NCBI GenBank assembly: GCA_963809795.1
Contig: CAWELN010000007.1
Location: forward strand, 124,001 to 188,000
Direction of reading: 5' to 3'
Length of the DNA stretch: 64,000 nucleotides
DNA from: DASUAS01 sp963809795
GTDB lineage: Bacteria > Actinomycetota > Acidimicrobiia > IMCC26256 > DASPTH01
Shown here: piece by piece, positions 1 through 9,129 of the stretch
Position numbering within the stretch: position 1 is the stretch's first letter
Layout: every line of letters starts with the position of its first letter
Made by a program: the position numbers and the translations under genes
Notes under the pieces: generated by a model
Told to the model about the DNA's origin: nothing
Databases searched by the model: none
What the model saw: only the letters and a program-made list of their open reading frames with translations

Positions 1-183
1 GAGGCCGAGGAGCTGCTCGAGGAGGCGAAGGCCGCGGTGCTGGCCTCGCTCCAGGAGGCGGCCGACGAGGGGGCCACCGACTTCGAGACCCTCCGCCGCC
101 ACTGCCGCCGCTCGCTCGGCCGCTTCATCAGCGAGCGGACCCGACGCCGGCCGGCGATCATCCCGGTGGTCATGGAGGTCTAG
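1..183 (+). CDS. rnj: Ribonuclease J, C-terminal end (5' truncated by window)
   Basis: The window opens inside this gene and only the last 60 codons, ending in TAG, are present. The visible part is a Glu/Ala-rich helix followed by a basic segment (RRHCRRSLGRFISERTRRRP) and the closing IIPVVMEV. A basic RRP-x-I-x-PV-x-EV ending is typical of the C-terminal domain of RNase J, the beta-CASP metallo-ribonuclease used for mRNA and rRNA processing. Catalytic metal motifs lie outside the window. Position immediately before ftsK is the usual actinobacterial arrangement. The assignment rests on the tail and the neighbour. Confidence 0.75.
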   Translation, partial: EAEELLEEAKAAVLASLQEAADEGATDFETLRRHCRRSLGRFISERTRRRPAIIPVVMEV

Positions 184-263
184 GGCCTCTCGTCCCGGCC
201 CGCCGGCGGCGTGCCGGCCAGAGATGCTGTTGTGGGTGGTGGGGGTGGTGTTAGCTTGCGGGG

Positions 264-2715
264 ATGCCCGCGACCAAGACGCGGCGTGGTCGCGCGTCGG
301 CCCGCTCGAAGACCTCGAACCGCCGGAAGCGCAGCTCCCGCAGGGCCACCACCGCGCGGCGGAAGGTCGCGGCAACCGAGCCCTCGATGTTGGCGCGGGG
401 GCGGGAGGCGGCCGGCCGGCAGCTGGCGGGGCACCGGGCCGACGTGCTGGCGGTGGGCCTGTTCGTGGTCGGGGCCATCTTCGCCCTCGGGCTGTGGACC
501 GACCTCGCCGGGCCGGTGGGCAGCGGGCTGGCCGACGGTGCCGGCGCCGCCATCGGCCGGGCGCGGGTGGCGGTCCCGGTGGCGTGCTTCGCCTTCGGCG
601 TGGTGCTGCTCTGGCCGCGGCGGGCGCCGGCCGCCGATCCCGACGCCGAGACCGTCGAGGTCGAGGACGGGCCGGCCGAGCGGCCCACCGTCCGCATCGC
701 CATCGGCGCGCTCCTCCTGTTCGTCGCCGACGTGGGGATCCTCCACCTCGCCGCCGGCCGCCCGTCGCTGAGCGGCGCCCATCGACGAGCTGCGCGACGC
801 CGGTGGTGCCCTCGGCGCCATGATCGCGACACCGTTGATCGCCGCCACCGGGATCGTCGGCGCCTCCGTCATCCTCGGCGGCGTCGCGCTGGTCGGGCTG
901 CTGCTCGCGCTCGGCATCTCGATCGGGATGATCGTGAGCGCGGCCACCAGCCTCTCCCGCACGGTCGCGGCGAAGGCGCGGAGCGCGGTGCAGCTGTCGC
1001 CGGACGGCGAGAGCCCCGCCGTCGCCGACGATCCGCCCCCACCCCCGAGTGGGCCGGCACCATTCGACTACGCCGCCTACGAGGCCGAGGCACCCGAGCC
1101 GGAGCCGGAGCCCGAACCGCCCGGAGCGGACGCCGAGGTGCTCCCGGCCGTGGCCCACGCCGCCATCGAGATCCCCACCAGCGAGGACCCGAGCGGGCAG
1201 CTCGTCATCGACCTGGGCGACGATCCGGGGGCCAAGCACGGCCCGTGGAAGCTGCCGCCGGCCAACCTCCTGAAGCGGGGGAGCGGCAAGGAGGCCGACC
1301 GCCGCCTCATCGAGGAGGGCGGCCGCATCCTCGAGGCCACCCTCGCCCACCACGGGGTCGAGGCGCGCCTGGTCGGCACGACCGTGGGGCCCACCGTCAC
1401 CCGCTACGAGCTCGAGCTCGGCTCGGGCGTGAAGGTCAACCGCGTCACCGGTCTGAGCAACGACATCCAGTACGCGATGGCGTCGCTCGACGTGCGCATC
1501 CTCGCCCCGATCCCGGGCCGCAGCGCGGTGGGCGTCGAGGTGCCGAACAAGGAGCGCATCATCGTGACCCTGGGCGACGTGCTGAGCGCGCCCGAGGTGG
1601 GGAAGACCAAGACCGCGTTGGGCGTCGGCCTCGGCCGCGACATCTCCGGCACGTCGGTGATGCTCGACGTCACCGCGCTGCCCCACGTGCTCATCGCGGG
1701 CGCGACCGGTGCGGGCAAGAGCAGCTGCATCAACTCGATCGTCACGTCGCTGCTGATGCGCTACACCCCCGACCAGGTGCGCCTCATCCTCGTCGACCCC
1801 AAGCGGGTCGAGCTCGGCGCGTACAACAACCTGCCGCACCTCCTCACCGAGGTCGTCACCAACCCGAAGAAGGCGGCGAACGCCCTCGACTGGGCCGTGC
1901 GCGAGATGGACATGCGCTACGAGCTGCTCGCCGAGGTCGGGGTGCGCGACATCACCGGCTACAACGGGATGTTCGACCGCGGCGAGCTGCCCACCAAGGA
2001 CGATCCCGACCCGAGCACCGGGAAGGGCTACGAGCGGCTGCCGTTCATCGTCATCGTGGTCGACGAGCTCAACGACCTCATGATGGTGGCCGCCCGCGAC
2101 GTCGAGGCGAGCATCTGCCGCATCGCGCAGATGGCGCGGGCCGTCGGCATCCATCTCATGATCGCCACGCAGCGGCCGTCGGTCGACGTCATCACCGGCG
2201 TCATCAAGGCCAACGTGCCCAGCCGCATGGCGTTCTCGGTCAGCAGCCTGGCCGACTCGCGCGTGATCCTCGACCAGGCCGGGGCCGAGAAGCTGATCGG
2301 GCAGGGCGACATGCTGTTGCTCGCCGCCGGTTCCGGGCGGGCCCAGCGCATCCAGGGCTCGTGGGTCGACGAGGAGTGCGTCCGCAAGGTGGTCGCGCAC
2401 TGGCGCCGGCAGACCAGCGCACCGTCCTACGTCGAGGGCATCGCCGGTGACGACGCCGCCGCCGGGAGCGGTGCCGGCGGCGCGGCCGACGACGACGGCG
2501 ACGAGCTGCTGGCCGAGGCCATGGAGCTCGTCGTGCGCAGCGGTCTGGGCTCCACCAGCATGCTGCAGCGCAAGCTGCGGGTGGGCTTCGCCCGGGCCGG
2601 GCGGCTCATGGACCTGCTCGAACGCCGAGGCGTCGTGGGCCCGTCGGAGGGCTCGAAGGCCCGGGCGGTGCTGATGACGGTCGACGAGCTCGAGGCGGCC
2701 GGCGACCGGGTCTGA
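264..2715 (+). CDS. ftsK: DNA translocase FtsK/SpoIIIE, interrupted by one apparent +1 frameshift
   Basis: ATP-driven DNA pump that clears chromosome ends through the division septum. The N-terminal part (from ATG 264) has a basic tail and three membrane segments. A fourth membrane segment, the linker and the motor are read in the next frame from about 775. Walker A (GATGAGKSS, about 1699-1725), Walker B (VIVVDELNDLMM) and a C-terminal gamma winged-helix domain (from about 2506) are all present. The expected junction is LSAPIDELRDAGGALG. In the sequence the first frame holds to about 774 and the second is clean from 775, so one extra base lies in 771-783 (for example one G of GGCG). The gene is essential in most bacteria, so a sequencing insertion is likelier than a pseudogene. 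A -10-like TAGCTT at 252-257 ends 6 nt before ATG, suggesting a leaderless mRNA. Confidence 0.9.
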
Positions 2716-2902
2716 GCCCGGACCCGCCGGACCCCGCCACTTTCCGAAACCCTTCCCCAAGCGTTCCTCAAGGGCCCCGCCCGGCCTGCCGACACGGCTG
2801 TTGACGTGTGGCGTATGCCGCGAGTGTGGCGGTGCGCGCGCACCCGGTCGAGTGAGGACGTCGTGAGGCACGACGCACGAGGCGAGGTATGAGGGAGGAC
2901 GC

Positions 2903-5565
2903 ATGAGAGGAGGCACGTCGCTGATGTCGCGACTGAGCTTCCGGGCCAAGCTGCTGCTGGTCCTCTTCGTGCCGTTCCTCGCCCTCGTCGTGGTGGCCGC
3001 GGCGGGTCTGAGCGACCGCTTCACCGCGCTCCACGCCCAGGAGCAGTACGGCGACCTCTCCGCGCCGCTTCGCTCGCTCGACGCCGCCAGCCGCGCGCTG
3101 CAGGACGAGAGCGTCGTGTCGTCGTGGTACGTGGCGGGGACGACCGCGCCGCCGACGACCGAGCTGAACGCGGCCCGTGCCCGCACCGACGTCGCGGTGC
3201 GCGCCTTCCGTGCCAACGAGCAGGCCTTCGCCGACGCCGGGCTGAGCCCGGCCGCCGGTGCCCGGCTCGCGGCCACGAACAAGGGCCTCGACGGCATCCC
3301 GGGGGTGCGGGGCCAGGTCGACGCCCGCGCCGTCGATGCCGCGACGACGCGCAACTTCTTCCTCGACGTCGACGAGCAACTGCTCGACTTCGGCGAGCGG
3401 GTCGCTCGCGACCTCGCGAGCGCCGACGTCTCCGCCAGCCTCACCCGGGTGTTCGCGCTCGAGCGCGCGCAACACGAGCTGGCCCGCGAAGCGAGCGTGT
3501 ACATCTCGGTGCTCGCCGGCGGAGGACCGAACGACTTCAGCGAGTGGGTCGGCGCGCAGACCACGGCCGCCCGCTACCGCGACCTCTTCACCAACGCCGC
3601 GACCGATAGCGAGCTCCAGGCCTATCAAGGGGTGATGGGCGCCCCGGCGGCGCCGGCGCCGCTGCCCGCGGCGTTCGCGACCGCGGGCCAGACGCCGGCC
3701 GCGTACTACGCGCAGTACCAGCAGCAGTCGCAGCGGCTCGACCGGGCGATCACCGCGGTGAACTCGGTGATCAACGCGGCGGCGAGCGCGGACGCCGCGG
3801 CGGCGCTGCGCGACACCCGTCTCTACGGTGGTGCGGCGGTGTTCGCCATGCTGCTCACGCTCATGCTCATCTGGTTCGTCTCGCGGGCGGTGGTCGGGCC
3901 GGTGCGCCGCCTCACCGCCGCCGCGCGCGAGATGTCGCAGCGCCAGCTCCCGGCTCTGGTCGAGTCGCTCCGCACCGGTGGCGACGTGAGCGCGGTGCAG
4001 CCGACCCGCATCGAGGTGAACTCGGAGGACGAGATCGGCGAGCTGGCCCAGGCGTTCAACGACGTCGAGGCCGTCACCATGGAGGTCGCCCACGAGCAGT
4101 CGCGCTTGCTCCGCAAGGGCATGGGCGACCTGTTCGTGAACCTGGCCCGGCGCAACCAGAGCCTGCTCGAGCGCCAGCTCGAGCTGCTCGACGAGCTCGA
4201 GCGCAACGAGCACGACCCGACCGCGCTCGACGCGCTGTTCAAGCTCGACCACATGGCGACCCGCATGCGGCGCAACGCGGAGAGCCTGCTCGTGCTCTCG
4301 GGTGCCGAGCAGCCGCGGCAGTGGCAGCAGCCGATCGCGCTGATCGACGTCGTGCGCGCCGCCGCCGCCGAGATCGCCGATTTCCCGCGCGTGGAGCTCG
4401 TCGGCATCGACGACGACCTCGCGGTGTCGGGCCGGGCGGTGTCCGACGTCGCCCACCTGCTCGCCGAGCTGCTCGAGAACGCGACGTCGTTCTCACCCCC
4501 CGACTCCGCGGTCGTGGTCTCGGGCGCGGTGGGCGCGACCGGGTTCGTGCTCGCGGTGTCGGACCAGGGCATCGGCATGCCGCCCGAGCGGGTGGCCGAG
4601 GCGAACCACCTCCTCGCCAAGCCGCCCGTCGTCGGCCTCGCGCTTGTCGCGGGCCCTCGGCCTGCACGTGGTCGGGTCGTTGGCCGCCCGGCACGGCATC
4701 CTCGTCGAGCTGCGGCCCGGTGCGCCGCGCGGTCTGGTCGCGCTGGTGACCCTGCCCACCGCGGTGCTCGAGCCCCGGGCGGTGCCCGCACCGCCGGTAC
4801 CGCCGCAGCGCCCGGTCTACGCGCCCGACCCCGTGGGCAGCGGCACCGACGTTCCCCTCGGCGCCCAGCGGGTCGCATGGCGCCCACCCGACGAGCCTCC
4901 GGTGGAGCAGTGGCGCCGCGAGGGCATGGGCGTTCCCGGCCCCTCCGGGCCCGGCTCGCCCGATCCCTTCACGGTGCCGCCCGTCGACCGCGCCGCCCGA
5001 GGCCCGGCCGCCGCGCCCCCGCCGCCGCCCGACGCCGCCCCCGACCATCGACGTCCCGCCCCCGACCATCGACGTCCCGCCGCCGACCGCGTTCACGACG
5101 CCGCGCCGTGAGCCCGCACCGACCATCGTGCCGGAGACCCCGGTCCCGCCCGCGCCCCCCTTCGAGCGCGAGGCGACGTTCGCGCCGACCGTCGACCCGG
5201 GCTTCGCCCCGCCCTTCGACACGTTCGGCGCCGACGGCACGACGAACCGGACGTCGGCCCCCGCCGACGCCGCTTCCCGCGAGGAGCCCCCCGACCTCTC
5301 CGACCACGCCCCGCTGCCGACCCGCATCCCCGGCCAGCACCTGAGCCACCAGCCGACCGCCGGCCCGGACGCGGGCGACCCCGACGCCGACCCGATGCGC
5401 CCGTACCGCGTGCACGAGCTGCTGACCCGCCACGCCCAGGGCAAGCGCCGCGGGCAGGCCGAGCAGGACGGCACCCCCGCACCCGGCGGCGCCGACGGCA
5501 CCGGTCCCGGCTCGGACCCGGCCGCACCGGACGCCTCCGGTCACCTCCAGGAGGACGGCAGATGA
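2903..5565 (+). CDS. cvnA: Conservon sensor histidine kinase CvnA-like, two apparent +1 frameshifts
   Basis: Membrane sensor kinase heading a four-gene conservon. The start is ATG 2903 after a GGGAGG ribosome site. Order: TM1 (residues about 16-36), a helical extracellular nitrate/nitrite-sensor-like region, TM2 (about 308-330), HAMP, a DHp-like helix with the candidate phospho-His in KLDHMATRMRRN, then a HATPase domain with DQGIGMP. The reading frame shifts once within 4638-4650 (expected VGLALSRALGLHVVG; one T of TT at 4644-4645 is surplus). It shifts again in the Pro-rich tail between about 4930 and 5035. Both shifts equal one extra base. The corrected frame ends TGA 5563-5565, overlapping the ATG of the roadblock gene. 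The tail repeats PPPTIDV. Either the gene is broken or the sequence has two insertions. Confidence 0.82.
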
Positions 5566-5996
5566 TGCAACTGAGCGCGGAGGCGCGGAACCTCAACTGG
5601 CTGGTCTCCAACTTCGTCGAGCGGGTGCCCGGCGTGAGCGAGGCCACCGTCGTCTCGTCCGACGGGCTGCTCATCGCGCTGTCCGACGGTCTCGACCGGA
5701 GCTCGGGCGACCGACTCGCCGCGGTGTCGGCCGGACTGCTGAGCATCGCGAAAGGTGGGTCCACCCCCATCGGCGGCGGACGCGTGCACGAGGTCATCGT
5801 CGAGATGGACATGGCGATGCTCTTCGTGATGCGGGTGAGCGACACGTCGGTGCTGGCCGCGACGACGGCGCGGCCGTGCGACGTCGGCCTCGTCGGCTAC
5901 GAGATGGCGGTGCTCGTCGAGAAGTGCGCCAGCGCGCTCACGCCCGGCTTGATCTCCGAGCTGCAGACCGCGCTGCCGAGGTCGGCGATCCGATGA
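5562..5996 (+). CDS. cvnB: Roadblock/LC7 domain protein, conservon CvnB-like
   Basis: 144-residue roadblock/LC7 protein; these small alpha/beta proteins bind and regulate small Ras-like GTPases. The sequence begins NWLVSNFVERVPGVSEA and continues with VSSDGLLIALSDGLDRSSGDRLAAVSAG-type strands, the standard order for conservon roadblock proteins. The start ATG at 5562 overlaps the kinase stop codon (ATGA), and its own stop overlaps the DUF742 start in the same way. It is therefore translationally coupled in the cvnABCD order. The predicted role is to bridge the CvnA kinase and the CvnD GTPase on the inner face of the membrane. Confidence 0.9.
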   Translation: MMQLSAEARNLNWLVSNFVERVPGVSEATVVSSDGLLIALSDGLDRSSGDRLAAVSAGLLSIAKGGSTPIGGGRVHEVIVEMDMAMLFVMRVSDTSVLAATTARPCDVGLVGYEMAVLVEKCASALTPGLISELQTALPRSAIR

Positions 5997-6376
5997 ACGG
6001 CAGCGTCGACCCACGCGACCCGGGCGCGGCCGTCCCGCACGGGACGCTGGTGCGTCCGTACATGCTCACGCGGGGTCGGACGAGCTCGTCGCTCGGCGTC
6101 TTCGCGCTGCACGCGCCCGTCCTCGCGCTGATCGCGCCCGAGCAGCTGGGCCGCAACGCCACGCCGGAGGACCGCCGCATCATCGAGCTGTGCCAGACGC
6201 CGATGTCGGTGGCCGAGCTCTCGGCCCGTCTGACCGCGCCGGTCGGCGTCGTCCGGGTGCTGGTGGGCGACCTCGTGCTCGCCCGGATGGTCCACGTGCG
6301 TCAGACCGAGGACGGCGCCGAGCACCGCGACGTGCGCCTGCTCGAACGGTTGCTGGAGGGGATCCGTGCCATCTGA
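5993..6376 (+). CDS. cvnC: DUF742 protein, conservon CvnC-like
   Basis: 127-residue protein with the DUF742 signature: RPYMLTRGRT near the N-terminus and a winged-helix-like second half (CQTPMSVAELSARLTAPVGVVRVLVGDL). Third gene of the conservon. ATG 5993 overlaps the preceding TGA, and the C-terminus overlaps the GTPase start by 11 nt. In Streptomyces, conservon proteins form a membrane-associated complex that influences development and secondary metabolism; the role here is inferred from that arrangement only. A longer reading from 5876 runs through the upstream gene and is not needed. Confidence 0.88.
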   Translation: MNGSVDPRDPGAAVPHGTLVRPYMLTRGRTSSSLGVFALHAPVLALIAPEQLGRNATPEDRRIIELCQTPMSVAELSARLTAPVGVVRVLVGDLVLARMVHVRQTEDGAEHRDVRLLERLLEGIRAI

Positions 6377-6995
6377 GTTCGACCCTCCGATGACGGGCAC
6401 GGTGCCGGGTCCCTTCGGGGCCACCTCCGCCGCGACCGGCCTGCCGGTGTCGATGAAGATCGTGGTCGCCGGCGGCTACGCCGTCGGCAAGACGACGCTG
6501 GTCGGCACCATCTCCGAGATCGAGCCGCTCATGACCGAGGCCGACATCACCGTCGAGAGCCTCGGCATCGACTTCGCCGGCACCGGGAGCACGAAGACCG
6601 GCACCACCGTGGCGATGGACTTCGGTCGCCTCACCCTCGGGCCCGACATGGTCCTCTACATGTTCGGCACACCCGGCCAGGACCGGTTCCTGTTCCTCTG
6701 GGACGAGCTGGTGCGGGGCGCGGTGGGCGGCATCGTGCTGGTCGACACCCGGCGCGTCGAGGACTGCTTCCCGGCGGTCGACTACTTCGAGCACCTGGGG
6801 ATCCCGTTCGTGGTCGCGGTGAACCTGTTCAACGGCGTGTACCGGCACCACCCGCGGGAGGTGCGGGAGGCACTGTCGGTGCCGGCCAACGTGCCCGTCG
6901 TGCTGTGCGACGCCCGGAACCGACTGCACGTGAAGGAGACGCTGGTGCTCCTGGTGGAGGGTGCGCTCCGCCGGGCCCAGATGGCCAACGCCTGA
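6366..6995 (+). CDS. cvnD: Small GTP-binding protein, conservon CvnD-like
   Basis: 209-residue Ras-like GTPase. The P-loop is GGYAVGKTT (residues about 36-44), the G3 motif is FGTPGQDRF, and VAVNLFNG takes the place of a canonical NKxD, as is common in conservon GTPases. The start GTG at 6366 lies inside the end of the DUF742 gene, which indicates coupled translation. It is the last gene of the cvnABCD operon. A strong hairpin follows at 7074-7096. It is expected to cycle between GTP and GDP under control of the roadblock partner and to carry the output of the CvnA kinase. Confidence 0.92.
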   Translation: MPSEFDPPMTGTVPGPFGATSAATGLPVSMKIVVAGGYAVGKTTLVGTISEIEPLMTEADITVESLGIDFAGTGSTKTGTTVAMDFGRLTLGPDMVLYMFGTPGQDRFLFLWDELVRGAVGGIVLVDTRRVEDCFPAVDYFEHLGIPFVVAVNLFNGVYRHHPREVREALSVPANVPVVLCDARNRLHVKETLVLLVEGALRRAQMANA

Positions 6996-7073
6996 CCCGG
7001 GCGCGCCGATCCGCGTCGGTGGAGCGAGGCCGAGGCCCGGCGCCCAGACCTGCGCACCAGCGAGCGAACGGCC

Positions 7074-7096
7074 GCGGCGCAGGTATCCTGCGCCGC
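7074..7096. terminator. Perfect 10-bp inverted repeat between cvnD and rimO
   Basis: GCGGCGCAGG-TAT-CCTGCGCCGC folds into a 10-bp stem with a 3-nt loop, 78 nt after cvnD. No T-run follows, so it is either a GC-type terminator for the conservon operon or an operator. A related half-size repeat (GCAGGTAACCTGC, about 7114-7126) sits just before rimO and shares the downstream CGCAG sequence. Confidence 0.5.
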
Positions 7097-7118
7097 AGAG
7101 AGCGGCCAACCAGGCAGG

Positions 7119-7124
7119 TAACCT
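7119..7124 (+). promoter_or_regulatory. -10 element of a probably leaderless rimO promoter
   Basis: TAACCT ends 8 nt before the GTG start at 7133. A TANNNT hexamer at this distance would place transcription initiation on or next to the start codon, and no Shine-Dalgarno sequence is present. It lies inside the small GCAGGTAACCTGC repeat, so a repressor could cover it. Confidence 0.45.
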
Positions 7125-7132
7125 GCGGCGCA

Positions 7133-8542
7133 GTGAGTGAGCCGTCTTTCTGGGTCGAGACCCTCGGGTGCCCGAAGAACGCCGTCGACTCCGACAAGGT
7201 GGTGGCCAGCCTCCTGGCCGACGGCCTGCTGCCCGCCGACCGCGCCCAGGACGCCGACCTGGTCGTCGTCAACACCTGCGCCTTCGTCGAAGCCGCCCGC
7301 CAGGAGTCGATCGACACCGTGCTCGCCCTGACCGACGCCCGGAAGGCGGGGGCCAAGCTGGTCGTGACGGGGTGCATGGCCGAGCGCTACGGCGACGAGC
7401 TGGCGGCGGCGCTGCCCGAGGTCGACGCGGTGGTCGGCTTCGCCGACGAAGGCGCCCTGGCCGACTGGGTCCCCGTCCCCGCCCCGAAGCGACGGCCGAC
7501 CGGCTCCGTGCCCGAACGGCCGACCGGCTCCGTGCCCGAACGGCCGACCGGCTCCGTGCCCGAACGGCCGACCGGCTCCGTGCCCGAACGGCCGAGGGGC
7601 GTCCGCGACCTGCTGGAGCTGCCCCGGCCCGCGCCGAGCGTCCCGTGGGCGTACCTGAAGGTCGCCGAGGGCTGCGACCGTGCCTGCGCGTTCTGCGCCA
7701 TCCCGTCGTTCCGCGGCAAGCAGCGCTCGCGGACTCCTGAGTCCATCGAGGCCGAGGCGCGCGGCCTGGTCGAGCAGGGCGTCGCCGAGCTGGTGCTGGT
7801 GGCGCAGGACCTCGCCTGGTACGGGCGCGACGCCGGGGCACCGGGCTCGCTCGCCCCGCTGCTCCGGCGGCTCGACACGCTGGCCCCCCACGGCCTGGCG
7901 CGGATCCGCCTCCTCTACCTCTATCCGAGCGAGGTGCGCGACCCGCTCGTCGCCACCATGCTGGAGCTGGCGACGGTCGTCCCGTACTTCGACCTCTCGC
8001 TGCAGCACGCCGACGCACGCCTCCTGCGGCGCATGAAGCGGTGGGGGAGCGGCGACCGCTTCCTCAGCAGCATCGGCGCCATCCGCGCGTCGGAGCCCAC
8101 GGCGGCGTTCCGGTCGTCGTTCATCGTCGGCTTCCCCGGTGAGGGCGAGCGCGAGCACGACGAGCTGCTGTCCTTCCTGCAGGCGGCCGAGCTCGACTGG
8201 GCGGGGTTCTTCCCGTTCTCGGCCGAGGACGGCACGCCCGCCGCCGACCTCACCGACCCGGTCGACGCGGAGCTCGCGCTCGAGTGGTTGCGCGAGTGCG
8301 AGTCGGTGCAGGAGCCGATCACCCGCGCCGCGCGCGACGCCCTCGTGGGCGACGAGGTCGACGTGCTCGTCGACACCGTCGACGACGACGGCACGCTCGT
8401 CGGGCGCACCCACCGTGAAGCGCCGGAGATCGACGGCATCGTCCGGCTGCACGCCGACTGGGCGCGTCCGGGCGCACTGGTGCGCGCGCACGTCACCGAG
8501 GCCATCGGTCCCGACCTGGTCGCCAAGGCAGCGCGTCGGTGA
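7133..8542 (+). CDS. rimO: Ribosomal protein uS12 methylthiotransferase RimO
   Basis: Radical-SAM enzyme that methylthiolates the conserved Asp of ribosomal protein uS12. The N-terminal UPF0004 domain supplies three cluster cysteines (TLGCPKN, NTCAF, TGCMAERY). The radical-SAM motif CDRACAFC (CxxxCxxC) follows, and a TRAM domain closes the protein. LGCPKN rather than YGCQMN separates it from MiaB. Between the two domains, residues about 121-152 are four perfect copies of RPTGSVPE, an insertion not expected in the family. GTG 7133 is chosen because TAACCT lies 8 nt upstream and homology begins at once. The stop overlaps the pgsA start. Confidence 0.93.
   Translation: MSEPSFWVETLGCPKNAVDSDKVVASLLADGLLPADRAQDADLVVVNTCAFVEAARQESIDTVLALTDARKAGAKLVVTGCMAERYGDELAAALPEVDAVVGFADEGALADWVPVPAPKRRPTGSVPERPTGSVPERPTGSVPERPTGSVPERPRGVRDLLELPRPAPSVPWAYLKVAEGCDRACAFCAIPSFRGKQRSRTPESIEAEARGLVEQGVAELVLVAQDLAWYGRDAGAPGSLAPLLRRLDTLAPHGLARIRLLYLYPSEVRDPLVATMLELATVVPYFDLSLQHADARLLRRMKRWGSGDRFLSSIGAIRASEPTAAFRSSFIVGFPGEGEREHDELLSFLQAAELDWAGFFPFSAEDGTPAADLTDPVDAELALEWLRECESVQEPITRAARDALVGDEVDVLVDTVDDDGTLVGRTHREAPEIDGIVRLHADWARPGALVRAHVTEAIGPDLVAKAARR
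7493..7588 (+). repeat. 24-bp perfect tandem repeat, four copies, in frame in rimO
   Basis: Four identical 24-bp units start at 7493, 7517, 7541 and 7565, each encoding R-P-T-G-S-V-P-E, with a partial fifth unit (CGGCCGA) from 7589. The unit length is a multiple of three, so copy-number changes keep the frame. It falls in the linker between the UPF0004 and radical-SAM domains. Confidence 0.95.
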
Positions 8543-9129
8543 GCACCCCTGTCGCGCGATCGCGTCGTCACGGCGACGACGCGATCGCGACGCCGGCGAA
8601 CCTCGTCACCATCGCCCGGCTGGTCCTCGCCGTCCCGACGCTGCTCCTCATCGTCGACGTGGGCTCCACCTGGCTCACCTTCACCCTGTGGTTCGTGCTG
8701 ACCACCACCGACGGCCTCGACGGCTGGTTGGCGCGCCGCGACGGCACCACCCGCTCGGGTGCGTTCCTCGACCCGCTGGCCGACAAGTTCCTGGTGCTGG
8801 GCGGCTTCTTCGCGCTCGGGATCAACGGCGACTTCTCGTGGGCCGCGGTGATCATCGTGACCGTACGCGAGGTCGGCGTCTCCATGTACCGGTCGTTCGT
8901 GGCGAAGCGGGGGATCTCGTTGCCCGCTCGTCGGCTCGGGAAGTGGAAGGCGTTCTTCCAGTTCATCGCGGTCGGCTTCGTGCTCCTGCCGCCCACGTAC
9001 GAGTGGGCGACGTTCCACGACGCCCTCCTCTGGTTCGCGGTCGGCCTCTCGGTGGTGTCCGGCCTCGACATCGTCATCAGCGGCTCTCGTCAGACCCGGA
9101 AGAAGGGCACGGAACGACATGCGGTGTGA
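8539..9129 (+). CDS. pgsA: CDP-diacylglycerol-glycerol-3-phosphate 3-phosphatidyltransferase (PgsA-type)
   Basis: Membrane CDP-alcohol phosphatidyltransferase; the likely product is phosphatidylglycerol phosphate. The CDP-OH-P signature is complete: DGLDGWLARRDGTTRSGAFL followed by DPLADK (D-x2-DG-x2-AR-x8-G-x3-D-x3-D). About five hydrophobic segments span the 196 residues. GTG 8539 overlaps the rimO stop (GTGA), and its C-terminus overlaps cinA by 11 nt, giving a tight rimO-pgsA-cinA-thpR operon. The pgsA-cinA pairing is conserved in many Gram-positives. The family alone does not prove which alcohol is used. Confidence 0.9.
   Translation: MSTPVARSRRHGDDAIATPANLVTIARLVLAVPTLLLIVDVGSTWLTFTLWFVLTTTDGLDGWLARRDGTTRSGAFLDPLADKFLVLGGFFALGINGDFSWAAVIIVTVREVGVSMYRSFVAKRGISLPARRLGKWKAFFQFIAVGFVLLPPTYEWATFHDALLWFAVGLSVVSGLDIVISGSRQTRKKGTERHAV

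Noticed and set aside
184..263. tRNA or small RNA gene in the gaps between housekeeping genes
   Set aside because: No T-arm-like GTTCGANNC or cloverleaf pairing was found in the 184-263, 2716-2902, 6996-7132 or 59803-60050 gaps by eye.
264..2715. Programmed +1 frameshift in ftsK
   Set aside because: There is no slippery-stop arrangement comparable to prfB at the shift point, and the other five shifts share no motif with it. Sequence error is simpler.
2768..4456. A 562-codon minus-strand frame opposite cvnA
   Set aside because: Low-complexity shadow (repeated HVE, RRG wording) opposite a kinase with clear HAMP and HATPase features.
7493..7588. CRISPR-like or intergenic repeat array
   Set aside because: Units are contiguous without spacers and lie in frame inside rimO.
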